Assembly: GCF_023343835.1 (NCBI RefSeq)
Contig: NC_064433.1
Location: 70,454,032-70,518,031 of the forward strand
Source of the DNA: Lagopus muta
Taxonomy: Eukaryota > Chordata > Aves > Galliformes > Phasianidae
Direction of reading: 5' to 3'
DNA length: 64,000 nucleotides
The first letter of the stretch is position 1; each line of letters opens with the position of its first letter. This document shows, in pieces, positions 23,901 through 35,000 of this stretch. The position numbers and the translations under genes were made by a program. The notes under the pieces are model-generated. The model was given only the letters and a program-made list of their open reading frames with translations, searched no databases and was not told the origin of the DNA.

Positions 23901-26469
23901 GTGACCTTGTTAAGAAAGCCTTTCATGATGACACAGCAGAACTGAGACACATTGTCTGTTAAAATTCCTATCACTGGATAAGCAAGAGAAACCACAGCAA
24001 ATATTTGAGCGCAGGGGCAGCCCACTTCCTGCATGTCACCAGGAGCTAGAGGAGCTGGCAAAGGCACAGCGAGCCTTTGCTGATCCCATTCCCAAAGTTG
24101 CGATCCATGGTCTGACTGGATCCGCTCACCTTCTTCCACATAGATGCTGCAAGACTCCCTGCCTGTTGTTTAACAGCCAGGAAGACATTCTTGTTTTGCA
24201 AATGAAAACATTTTATTACAGAAAGACTACGTGTGATGGAGACCTCTGACAAAACCAGCTAGATGCTGAAAAGATGGAAAATCAGCCACTGCACAAGTCT
24301 GACTGCTTGTTTCACAACTGTCAATCCATTGAGCAACACCAATATTGTTATTGCACATTAATAGAATGCAACAGTAATTATAGCTTATTCCATCTAAAAG
24401 CCTGGTAAATAATCTAATTTCAGATTTCTAAAAGCTTGCACATTTGAACAGCTAATGGATGTTTCAGATACTTATTGTTATTAAGATTTGAATTGTGATA
24501 CAAATTTATGCAACCCTATCAGGAAGCTGCATGCAGAATCACTTTCAGTACCGAAGAAATCAGCAAGGTCCCCTGCACAAATGTTTGAAATGCGAGATGG
24601 ATGTACTGCAGATACATCCTGCAACACCGGCCATTTTTGTGGACAAAACACATTTTATGGAAAAGAAAACACTTCCAGTGGAGGGGTCTTGGGCTACATG
24701 GTACTCTTCACTGACTGCTACAGACAGAAGGCTGCTGCAAGCTTGACTATCAGAGAGCGTAGGAGGGGGAACCCATGGCTTGTCAACAGGAAATGGCCCA
24801 CAAATTATTTTAAATTTCGATAAACATTTTAAAGTTTTTACTCAGTGTGGGATCACATTAATGTGCAACCCAGTAAAACACACACGAAATATCTCTTAGT
24901 CCTCAGGAAAGACAGCTAAGCTCAAGAGCTAGGGCAAAGCCTAAACAACCTGGCACGCTTCTCACTGCAAAAGCAAAGCCCTGGCTGTGGCAAATCTCTA
25001 AAATCTGTAAATTCAAAAGGCAAAAGCCTGGAAGTATAGTTTTTGTGAGGTTTTTTTGTTTGTTTTTTTTTTTATTTTATTTTTTTATTTTTTTTATTTT
25101 ACTAGCAGAAGAAGTATGCATGTGAACAAACCATCTAAAGCTAGGTAAATTTGGGTAGCTTCCTTGAAAGAGGGCAAAGAGTAATATTTTTAGGAGCTGA
25201 TCATTAACTCAAATCAAAACAAAATATAGTTGTAATTGTACAGAAGCTCATCTTAACTGGTTATATTTTCAGGGAAACAAATGAAAAAAGGAAGAAAAAA
25301 AAAACCAAAAAACAGCAACAACAACTGAGCAAAAGCAAACAATGAAAAGCTGATAACATCTCTTACTGTCTCGTTATCAGCTGAGCTCCCTTACATACAG
25401 ATCATGTGGAAATATGAAGGTGTTAAAATCAGGTATTAACTTTCTAAACCAGCTAATTCTTGCAGCATTGGGTGTTGGCCTGGCTTGAGCACAACTGGTT
25501 GAGAAGTTGGGCTGCCTCCAGAACACATTTGAAAAGGCCTTCAACTACTGTAATGTCAGCTTTCCTTAGCTTTGGTTTTCTGCTGTTAGCAGCTGCTGTT
25601 GATTAGTTTTCACTGAAGCGTGTTCTCTGGTTGTGCTACAACCTCTATCATTGCTGTTTCTGCAGTGAGTGCTCCAGCATACAGATCCATGTGCTTAACC
25701 TAGAGGCTGAGAAATGTATGAAACTGAAGATGGTGTTTGCTGTAATACAGCTGAGGCTCCAGGGCAGAGCTGTCTTTCTTTCCCTTCTGGCCCTGTGTTT
25801 CTATTTTCTGAGCTGTAGGAATAAAAATAAGCAGAAGCCATGAGCGTATGCTCAATATACGTAAATGATCTTCCCTTTGGAAGCACATGAAACAGGTTGT
25901 GTTTTCTCCATTGACTACTCCAGACAGTACTGAGCAAGAACATGAAATTAACAGTGCAATTATACAATTACAAAAAGCAAGCTACTGATATATATACAGA
26001 TATATTTGGTGGTTTTTTTTTGTTGTTTGTTTTTTTTGTTGTTGTTTTTTGTTTTTTAGTGATAACCACAACAATTATGAGGATAATGAAGAAATGTAGT
26101 ATTCATGAAGCAGTCAAGGAGAAGTAATGAGGGGGGAGGGGGAAGGCTGACTCCTTTATAAAACCACAGCATTTGTGTGTTTTGGGTTACCTTGAGAGGA
26201 TTTAAGAGATTAAAGAAATAAACAAAGCTTTGTGAAAGACTTTTCAGGTCCATGCTGTTTTTTAGTGAAGAATAGGGATTTTACACTGTAGATGTTGCCT
26301 TTACTTCCAGAACAGAACAAAGCTCCTTATAGCCACGTCCTCGGGCCCTACTCACGCTGCCCCAAGACACTGCCAAGGCCCTCAGGGAACAGTCCTAAAG
26401 CGGTTCTTCCCCACGGCACGCTAAGACCCCTTCGTGCTCTATTAAGCAAGAAAGAGCTCGGGGGGCCGT
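17926..26469. other. Intergenic DNA upstream of the PPARA CpG island
   Basis: No gene supported apart from the speculative TATA exon. T-rich and TTTG/TTTA-rich low-complexity stretches occur near 19200, 25050 and 26010. A 121-residue frame at 19337 and a 111-residue minus-strand frame at 21779-22114 carry no known domain. Confidence 0.65.
23242..23362 (+). promoter_or_regulatory. Speculative TATA-driven exon upstream of PPARA
   Basis: TATATA at 23242-23247 is followed, about 115 bases later, by a consensus donor GTAAGG at 23363. If initiation is about 30 bases after TATATA, the exon would be about 23272-23362. The order TATA, short exon, donor is what an alternative first exon would show, but each part can occur by chance in AT-rich DNA. 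Confidence 0.2.
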
Positions 26470-26570
26470 GCTAACGAAGGACGAGGTGAGGGCAGCCCCC
26501 CGTGTGGGCACCGCGAGGCGGGAGGGCACCGGTCACTCGCCCCCCTCGTGCCGCCTGAGCGCCGCGCCTT

Positions 26571-26576
26571 CACGTG
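26571..26576. promoter_or_regulatory. Canonical E-box in the PPARA CpG island
   Basis: CACGTG, about 190 bases upstream of the exon 1 donor, flanked T and AG. This is a site type for USF, MYC/MAX or CLOCK-BMAL1. Mammalian Ppara is known to be under circadian E-box control, though at other positions; a role here is inferred. Other CACGTG copies occur in the window (for example 6670, 18559, 28017, 29432), so only the promoter position is notable. Confidence 0.4.
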
Positions 26577-26639
26577 AGCGCCCGGCCCCTGCCACAAATA
26601 GCTCGGGCGGGCGGATAAGAGGGCTGCGAGCGCAGACTT

Positions 26640-26758
26640 TGTCCCCACACGGCCGCCTTCGCGCTGGGCCGTTCCGTCTCCCCGCACCGCGGGGCTTTCT
26701 CCGCCCTTGACTGAAAGTTTCAGAGTCTCAGTCTCGCCTTCTCTCTCTCTCGACAGCG
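26640..26758 (+). other. PPARA: Probable PPARA non-coding first exon (start approximate)
   Basis: A strong splice donor, GTGAGT at 26759, sits inside the CpG island about 21 kb before the first coding exon and on the same strand. The exon contains a TC-rich run just before the donor. No transcription start can be read from the sequence; the start given assumes initiation shortly downstream of the GC boxes at 26605-26610. PPARA genes in other vertebrates have GC-rich non-coding first exons, which supports the call. Confidence 0.6.
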
Positions 26759-29403
26759 GTGAGTACCGGCGCGGGCGAACAGAGGGGAATGGAAACGGAA
26801 TGGCGGTGAGAGAAGGGAAGAAGGGGGCGAGGAGGCACCCGGCGCCGCCGGCACTCGCCCTACGCCCGCCCGCCGAGCCAATGGCGGGTGGCCATGGCGG
26901 GGGGTGTGTGCCGCGACCTCACTTCCGGTACCTGTCACCGCCGCCCGGAGCCGCTCAGCCAGGCGCAGGAGCGGGGTACTGTGTCCCGGAGCTCGGGGGG
27001 CTGCTGCCGCCGGGGGCTGCTCGCGCCGGGAGGCCGGCGGGCCCGCGGCACCGGGAGGGCGGGTGTGGGTGGGGGACGCGGCGCCGTTGGCCCCAGCCCG
27101 GCCGGCTGTGCCTGCGGGCGGAAGGAACGCGCGGCGCTGCCCGGGGGCAGCCCCCGGCCGGGCTGGGGGGGTCGAGGGCGTGGGGCGGGGGCGCGGGTCG
27201 GTTCTGGTGCTGCCGATGGCGTGGTCTTCCCTCTCCCGTCTGTTCTCCTTGTGCTTTGCCCTGTTGTACGCCGCGTCCCGCTAGCCGAGGCGGGGATCTG
27301 CTGGCGAGGAGATGCTGTGGGTGCCGGGAGCTGAGGGACAAGCGAGGGCCGGCCCTGAGTGGGGCTGGGGTGGAGGCAGGGGGCAGCGTTAGGGGCTGTG
27401 CGGACACGGCGGGTGCTGGGGAGCAGTCGGGGTGGCTCGAGTTGGAAGGGTCCGTGGTTGGGAGGACCTGGTTCCGGCGTCCCCTGCAGGGCTGTAGGAC
27501 ACCTGCAGACTTTCCTGTTAGCATCTCGCATTAATTATTTGGCTGAAAATCGCGCGGTCTTCGCAGGTAGTAAAGCGGGAAGCCGTAAAAATGCTCCCTT
27601 GATATATTTTGAATCGCTGTCTTAATGCTGAGGATACCTGGTGGAGTGCTGGGACTGAGGGTAGCGGTGGTACATGTGATGTGGTCACACGCTGCTCGAA
27701 GCTAAACCAGCGTCGTAACCTTTGTTCACTGGCATGAGCTGCCCAGCCAGCAGCCCGGGGCTCTTAGTAGCTTTTTGTGGCAACTTTATGGTTTTTATGT
27801 AGCACAGTGCATAGTTTCAGTAGGATGAGTGCATGCGCAGACCTTATCGGAGGTTTGTACAACCGCGTCAATAGTGCACCCTCTTGCTTTTCCCATCTTT
27901 GGAAGGAGCGCTTGACATAGGCCAAAAAAAGTACTTATCAGTCTGCTGATGCCCTGTATTGACTCTCATCCTGCACAGTCAGGTGGCTTAGAGAGTTCTG
28001 TTGTCTCGTATAATCCCACGTGTCCTGGCATTTTTCTCACCTGCAGTTCAGGGTACTGGATTTTTTTGTTGTTCTTGTTTCCTTGTTTGTTTGTTCAATA
28101 TCTTAATTTCCTGTGCATGCCCCTCCAAACTGTAGTGCTTTCAAAGGGAATTAGGAGGTTTAAACCATGGAATAGAGGCTGCATTTCAGTTGTTTTTAAT
28201 AGTTTATGTTGAGTGTTATAAAAACTTCAGGGGAGAAAACATCACAGCACAGCACAGTAGGATGGGTAGCCCAGGGTATTCATCTTGTTCTGGAAAATGG
28301 ATTATAGTGCTCACTGTTTGCCTGAATCAAAGAGGGGAATGCATATTTTTTTTTGTTCTCAGTGTTCTGAAGAAGCTCTTTCTTCAAATTTGCAAATAAC
28401 ACCCTATTATTATTATTATTATTATTATTATTAGTTTTTTAGCCTCCTGTTTGAAATGTTTTAACTTACCTGCTGAGATCTGCGCTATGACTTGTCGCTC
28501 TTGCAACTGGAATATCTGTTACAAGATATATCCAGGAACAGGAGAATGCCATAATTGTCTGGAAAAATAAATAATGCTGAATTTGTATCTATTATAAATG
28601 AAAACATTTTCTTGCAGCGTTTTGGAATTTTAACATTTTTAATCAAATCTGGCATCACTTGCAAAATCTCCTTAAAGGTTTAATTTGTGTGGTTTTGAGC
28701 TGAATGGAGCCAATTTAATCAAACTATAATTTATTTTTATAGCTATGTATGTGCAGCTTTTTTTTTTTTTTTTCTTTTTCCTCCTTTAATGGTTGTAACT
28801 ATATACATGTTACAATAAAATCTCTCCCTTTGGGGTGTGATTGGTAGCTGAAAGGCCAATTGCAAAGACATCTTGTGGGATGCATGTGTGTGTTCCTCAA
28901 AAACCTTAACCGTTTGTCCACATCAACACTTGGACATTTGTGAGGATGCTCCTTATGAGTAGAAGTATTTTGTTTTACAGTACATAGTGAAAATACCAGA
29001 AGGCTTTCAGTGAAGTGATCTTGAGTGCTTTTAATTAATTATTTACTTTTAGTATGGAGAAAAAAAAAAAAAATCTGAATGCTGTTGGGATGTACCAGTC
29101 ATAGACCCTAGTTAGCTAGATGTCAGTGTAGTCTTCATGTAAAATTAGGCATGTATTATTAGCCTCAGTCACTTAAAAAAAATTAGTGTTCACCCAAGTG
29201 AAATAAGTGTTTGTTGGTAGCTGTTGGGTTTTTTTGTTTGCTTGTTTTGTTTTGGTTTTTTTTTTCCTGAAGGGACTTTAAGAATAAGAAAAAGCCATTA
29301 TGTTACATACTATCAACAGAAAATTAGATTAGTAAGCTTTCAGAAATTTTGTTGAGTTTTTTTTTTTTTTTGATAGAATATCAGCAGCTTTTTTTTTTTT
29401 TAG
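26759..29403 (+). other. PPARA: Probable PPARA intron 1
   Basis: Begins in the CpG island with G-rich DNA (G-run cluster 27165-27197) and becomes AT-rich after about 27530. Contains the ATT microsatellite and several T runs. No coding sequence; the long open frames between 26707 and 27534 reflect GC content. Confidence 0.55.
28404..28433 (+). repeat. ATT trinucleotide microsatellite
   Basis: About ten uninterrupted TAT/ATT units between CACCC and AGTTTTTT, inside the first PPARA intron. Confidence 0.95.
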
Positions 29404-29504
29404 TGAAGAGCCACTTGCTATCACCAATGTGCACGTGAAATGGAAAGGGAACAGATTATGGAAAGCAGCTTCTGTTTCAACCTTGCCAGATGCTGCGTGA
29501 AGTG
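29404..29504 (+). other. PPARA: Probable PPARA non-coding second exon
   Basis: Two T tracts end in TTTAG at 29403, and 101 bases later there is a perfect GTAAGT donor at 29505. This acceptor-donor pair is the best one I see between the CpG island and the first coding exon. It contains a three-codon upstream ORF (29427-29438) and the start of a second (ATG at 29440) with G at both -3 and +4. Spliced to 47875, the second closes 18 bases before the PPARA start. I infer exon status from the splice sites only. Confidence 0.5.
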
Positions 29505-30520
29505 GTAAGTGAATATGGGGGCTGAGAACTACTTTGGCAACGTTCCCAAACTACTAGAGAGGAAAAAAACATTTGAGGTAGTATATCTGTAAGGAGTAAT
29601 TGATGTAAAAATAGTCAATTGACCAAGAAAGAAATCTGAATAAGTTGTGCAAACAGTTGATAAAGGGCAGGTCATGGAGAACAGAATAAGCAAAGCAAGA
29701 TTTCCGTATGCTGTGGTGTCTGTTCTCTGTGTTCAACTTCTACACAGAAGGAAGTGTGTAAAGGTTTTACCCAGAAGAATTCTGAGTTCTTAATATTTTT
29801 AGAAGTATTTAAGAGTGTTCAGCATTTCTCAGGACCAGGCCTGTAAGGTTAAACATTGAACAAGTCTTTGAAGGAGAGCGCTGAATGGTCACTGAATGAA
29901 AAAGTACTTATCCTGTAAGCTTAGGCTCTAAATCAGCACTAGACTCAAAGTAAAATGAAAATCGCTGTCTTGAAAAGTATGATATTTGGCATGTTTGTCA
30001 AACTTTATATGGATATAGGAAGATTGCTGTCTGACCAGATTGCATGTGGCATTGAGGTGTTGCCAATTGTGATCTGGCTTCCTCATACCAGTTCTAATGG
30101 TTTCTGCTTATGAAACAGTATTTATTTATAAGTGCCTTGCATATGTATTTGAAATATCTGTGAAGTATAATCTGTATCCAATGAAGGGCTCTCTATGCAC
30201 AGATTATTACAAATTATAAAATGCTATTCAGCAGTTTTTTAATCCTGATTTAGGCTTGTTACATCACTGTGTTTCTTCGATGTGTTTTAAAGTGCTCTAC
30301 ATGCAAGCTGTGGAAACTTGTTGGTACTTTGCAATTTGAAAGATGAGAACCAGCAAAGAGGATAGTTCATTCTGCTGTACTGTATTCACTAAATATATCA
30401 TTTTAGATTCAAGTTATCTCATACCTGTGGAAATGCTGACAGCATGAGATGTATTTGCAAGCGTTTGGTAGGTTAACTGTCCCTCTGTAGAACTGCTGAC
30501 GCACAATAATATTTGGTTTT

Positions 30521-30614
30521 CACAGAATCACAGAATGGCCAGGGTTGGAAGGGACCTTCAGGATCATGAATCTCCAGACCCCCTGCCACATGCAGGGCCA
30601 CCAAACTCCCCATT
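30521..30614 (-). mobile_element. CR1 LINE 3' tail, antisense, in PPARA intron
   Basis: Begins CACAGAATCACAGAATGGCC, then GGTTGGAAGGGACC, the reverse of the CR1 terminal repeats and tail, and ends near CAGGGCCACCAAACTCC. Very similar to the reverse complement of 11075-11160, suggesting the same subfamily. Strongly 5'-truncated; a run of about 24 A lies 80 bases further on but is not clearly part of it. Confidence 0.9.
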
Positions 30615-32058
30615 TAAGTTGTTTAAATTTACTTATAAATGGAAAGATTAATTATTATTACACTTTCTTAATAGCAGAAGAATCTTGGTTTAAAAAAAAA
30701 AAAAAAAAAAAAAAAGCATCTGCCATGAGAAACTGAGAGTCGTTTCTTGGCTTTTAGCAGCTGCTGAAGTTGTAAGGTTCCAGCCAGCTGTAATGCATAT
30801 GAAAACAAATTAGTCCAATATTTTTCTATCTTGTATTTTCATATCTCTGTAGTCCGGTTTGTGGTAAGTATGTAAAAGGGAATCAGAGCTGGTGTTTGGT
30901 GAATAGCTGGCTGAATGAATTATTCATCTAAATGTGTAAAAAAAACAAGCAAACAAAATATATATATATATACATTAGAGCTGAGAGCATTTAGTGTTGT
31001 GAGTAGCTTAGAGTTTGGTGTGTTTTGCATGAAATAATGCTATCACTATCTGCCCTAATGTTATTTAGATTAAAAAAAAAAAAAAAAAAAAGTCATTTGA
31101 AACTATTCTATTAAGGCTTTGAAAGAGGGTTTACTTCTTGTTAGATATATCTACATATCTAGCACAGTGACACTGTCTGAGAAAGTTCTAAATCTTCATG
31201 TATAGTTGTATTGTCATTCATTTTTTTAAACACATGGACTGCTACATGCCTGTTTTATTTTGATTGTTTACCAGAAATGACTGATAAAACAATTTCACAG
31301 AAGAAATCACTGAACTTAAACCAGAATGTGAGTGTCCAGATGGTAAGAACTTTTGTCTATTAGTAAATTCTCTTTGAAAGTGAGGATTTCTATTACTGTT
31401 GATGCTTCTTAGTTGCCTGTTAGTTACAGATTCAGCAAGAATGTTACTAAGCACATGGCATTAGAGTAACATTATGGGCTCATGGAAAAGAAAACAAAAC
31501 CTTCTCACATCTTCATTCAACACCTAAGAAAAATGTTTCCCAGCGCAATTAGAATGAAAAATATAGAATGAAACCACTTGGATTTGAGGGTAGAAATGTG
31601 GAGACGGTGAGTGCTTTGTCAAGAGGCTGATTTAGAGATTCCTGGTTTATTGTCAGACAGTGCTTGGTGGCATTCTTTGCCATGGGGCTGGTGAATGTTC
31701 CATTACAACAGTCTACGAATTTACCCACTCATGTGAAAATAAAAGGAAATCTCAGCCCACAGTTCATAGTGAATATTGTGGGATTGTTGGCAGTTTTCAG
31801 GGGAGGATAGCAGGAACTACTCATTGCCAATGTAAACATTATGTCTCTGATGGAGGCTAGAACTAGATTTGTCGTGGAGGTTAGTAGTTCTAAGAATAAT
31901 TTGAAAAAATAACTGGTATAATTATGCACAGAATATTGGATACTGACATTTGGTCAGTATAGTTGGAAAAGGTTGTAAGTGGATCTTCAAATCATTTTTA
32001 GTCTGTAGATACATATAGTTTGGAATCAGTGTGCTGTGTTACTGGGGTTTTTTTGGGT

Positions 32059-32061
<3 letters not shown>

Positions 32062-32098
<37 letters not shown>
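32062..32098 (+). repeat. Poly-T run of about 37 bases
   Basis: Uninterrupted T run preceded by GGGTGGA. It could be the A tail of an antisense retrocopy, but no recognisable element body follows on the right. Confidence 0.95.
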
Positions 32099-32099
<1 letters not shown>

Positions 32100-35000
32100 T
32101 CAGTGCAAGATGCTGTGTGGAGGGGTGTTCTGTCCCTTGTTGATTTGACAGCCTAACTACAGAGAATTTTGCTCTGTGAGTATACTTATATTATTAAGCT
32201 GTACGTGTCTGAAATTTGAAAATGGTTTAGTGTGTATGCTCATATTACGTGTAGCTGCCCAAAGAGAAGAACATGTAAGAAGCTGTTTTTTATGCCTGAA
32301 AATAATTTTTATTATTTTATTTAATTATTTACTCTCATCAGAGCAAGAGACAGATGCAGGCCAGACAAACTAGAAATAAGTCAAGTATTAGCTTCACAAA
32401 ACAGGTAGCTGTGAGATGAGAGTAGTTTTTAGCACTGGATGCTGCTTCTGAAAAAGGCAGCAGCTGCACTTCTGATGTACTGTGCTACCATAGAGATGTA
32501 CAGTGCCTGTACATAAGCAGGCCAATGTTTTCAAACAGCTGCTAAATGTTGAGCTGTTACATGTGTGTTTGGGGCACCTGATTTTCAGCCTTCTGCCATA
32601 ATTCTAAGGTTACAGCGAATTGCATTTTCTTGAGGTTATAAACTCTGTGATAAATTCTGTGAGAATTCTTCAATAGCAGTTATCCTTTAAGAATATAGAA
32701 TTGCTTATTTTGCTGCTATCAATCATTTTATTTCTTCTCTACCTGGCATATGTGTGTATGGAAAAAAAGAATAGAATGGGATGTTCCCTTTCTGTTGTTT
32801 CTGAGAGCCCTGCAGCAAGAAGTGCGATTGCACGGCATGGCTTGAGCTGATCTGGCAATTGCTGTTGAAGATCAGTCATGCTCCCACTTGTGCTTCTCTC
32901 CTTTGCTGTCGGCTCTGTGGTTCTGTCCCTCTTCATTGCTGCCCTTTAGTGAGTCTGTTCAGCTATCTCTGTCTATTTACATTTTTCCCATGTTATGTTT
33001 TTTATGTTTTACTGGAGCCAAATTGTTTCACTGAGGCTGTGTCTATACTAGGTAATAAAATATGACAGGGACTGTTCTCTGGATCCAGAGCTAAGTGGAA
33101 AGGTTGCACTCTAGCTTGGGCTTCCTCCCAAACCAGAGTGGCTGCCTCTGAATTGCCAGTGGAGAGCAGTTCACTGTTTGGCCTCTGCTGTCCCCTTAAC
33201 CTTGCCTGAGCATATATCTGGGAGAACACCAAGCTGAGGTGGGCCAAAATGGTGTCAGAGAGCACTTACAGTGTGGCTTGAGCCTGTACTCTTGACTTTG
33301 TTTTATTTACTGCCATACTTGTGGGCAGGGAGATCAGATGAGTGTGAGATCCAACACAAGGGCAGGCTGGGACTGCGGGGCTGGAAATGAAGGAGAGGGG
33401 AGGTGGGGACAGTGTCAGGGAGCAATGGCAGGGGTATTCTTTTGATATCAAGGAGCTATTAGATTACTTAAGCTGGCTGAACCTTAATGCAACTTTATTT
33501 TGCAGCACCGAACTTCTGTTTGACTCTGCTGTAAATGCTGTATCCCTATAGCTGATTATTCAAAGTTTGATCAGTGAGCTAAAATGTCTCACAAAGTACA
33601 TTGCAAAGTAATGAAAGTATATATATGACTTCATGAACAAGATTTTTTTTATCCTGATCGTTTCAATAGTCTGATGGTTTTTGTTCCACCTTTCTGTAAT
33701 GTAGTTGTTTCCTTACTGAAAAAAATAAAATAAAATTGGAGAGTGGTGGAATGACAAGCAGGCAGTAGTGGTGATGCTGCACTAAATACAGTGCTGTTAA
33801 ACCAGTAGGTAGATAGCCTTTATGTCTTGCAAAGGGCAAACGGAGAGCTTAGATGTTATGAAAATAATTGGTTGTATCCTGACGTTTTTGATCACGCAGG
33901 AGTGAGAGGCTTGTGATCTCTGTACTGTTGTGAGTGACCTGATTTAGAACTGTGAAGTCATGTGAACCAAGTATATCCTCTATCTGACTTGTCAGTAGCC
34001 TGGAAGTACAAGTGCTTGATGTCCATTTGCCAAAAAATGTAGATCCATTGCGTTCATACCCACTGACAGGACTTCAGTCTGCAATGTTAATTCACTGTAG
34101 GCTTTGTTTCTGTGATAAATGATTGTGAAGAAAAACTTCTTATGGCAGGAATTTCTAAATTACTGGAACAAAACTGAAATGAAAGAATTGCACTCTAGGT
34201 ACTCTGAGTTGTGGCATGCCATTAAATCAAATTTAGTTTATTTTTAGCAGAGTTTTTTTTTGGTTGGTTGGTTTTGGTTTTTGTTTTAAATTTAAATGTA
34301 ATCACTGAGTGATGAAAGCCTGTAAAAATACTTTGAAGGAGTGAGTAAAATCAATACCCTGAAGAATAAATAAACCAGCCTCGGATGCTGTGTATAGAAG
34401 ACATTAGAGTTTGCCTACTGGTAGAAAAGCATGAAAGCTAACTCACTGGGATTTCTCCATGAACTTTCAAAAGAAGAAGGGGATTCAATCTGTAATATTT
34501 TATATGAAGGTCAGTCTCTTCTATTGGATAACAGTCTTACCAAGTTGAAATTAGATTATCAGATATATCTTGCTAGATGTTTGGGCAGGGGAGTGAAGTT
34601 AATCAGTGAAATAAAACCACAGAAAACAGACAGTAATGTTCTTCTCCTCTAAGAAAGCAAATTCAGACTTCTTGAATCTCTTCCAGAAACAGATGTAAAT
34701 TTCACTGAAGCTTTTCAACTAGCAAATAATCATGGTCTGTTATGTTTGATAACGAATCATGCAGGCAGTTGCAGATGGTGAGAAGAGTGCAGCTGTGCAG
34801 ATACTACAGGAGCTGAGATAGAAGACTGGAGGACTCAAGCAGATGAAGGAGGTGTTTTGAGGGTGGGTTAACATGGCTTATGAAAGAGAAGGCTAAGACA
34901 GCTGAAAGAGCATTGAATCTAAGCGTGCTGGTGTAAGGCCAAAAACTGAAATCTGAGATTTGGGGATGGGGAGAGTGATGGAGGCTGAAAAGAAGATTTA

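Larger units (their letters stand above)
26470..27450. promoter_or_regulatory. PPARA: CpG island with the likely PPARA promoter
   Basis: About 1 kb of GC-rich, CpG-dense DNA in otherwise AT-rich surroundings. Upstream of the donor it holds a CACGTG E-box (26571-26576) and overlapping GC boxes (GGGCGG at 26605-26610). Downstream it holds CCAAT (26878-26882) merging into an ATGGCGG YY1-type motif, a second GCCATGGCGG, and an ETS-type ACTTCCGG (26921-26928). No TATA box is placed for it. The downstream CCAAT/YY1/ETS cluster could be a second start cluster or could serve antisense transcription. Position and strand fit the PPARA promoter. Confidence 0.8.

Noticed and set aside
26745..26758. Pyrimidine run ending in CAG just before the exon 1 donor, resembling a splice acceptor
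   Set aside because: It would leave a two-base exon before GTGAGT. A transcribed TC-rich first-exon end is simpler.
26707..27534. 275-residue open frame and several overlapping frames in the CpG island
   Set aside because: GC-rich DNA has few stop codons; frames are open on both strands at once, show proline, arginine and glycine bias and no known domain, and cross the exon 1 donor.
29574..29595. TGAGGTAGTA, identical to the first ten bases of let-7
   Set aside because: The next bases do not match any let-7 and there is no complementary arm nearby, so no precursor hairpin. By eye I found no let-7 hairpin upstream of PPARA in this window.
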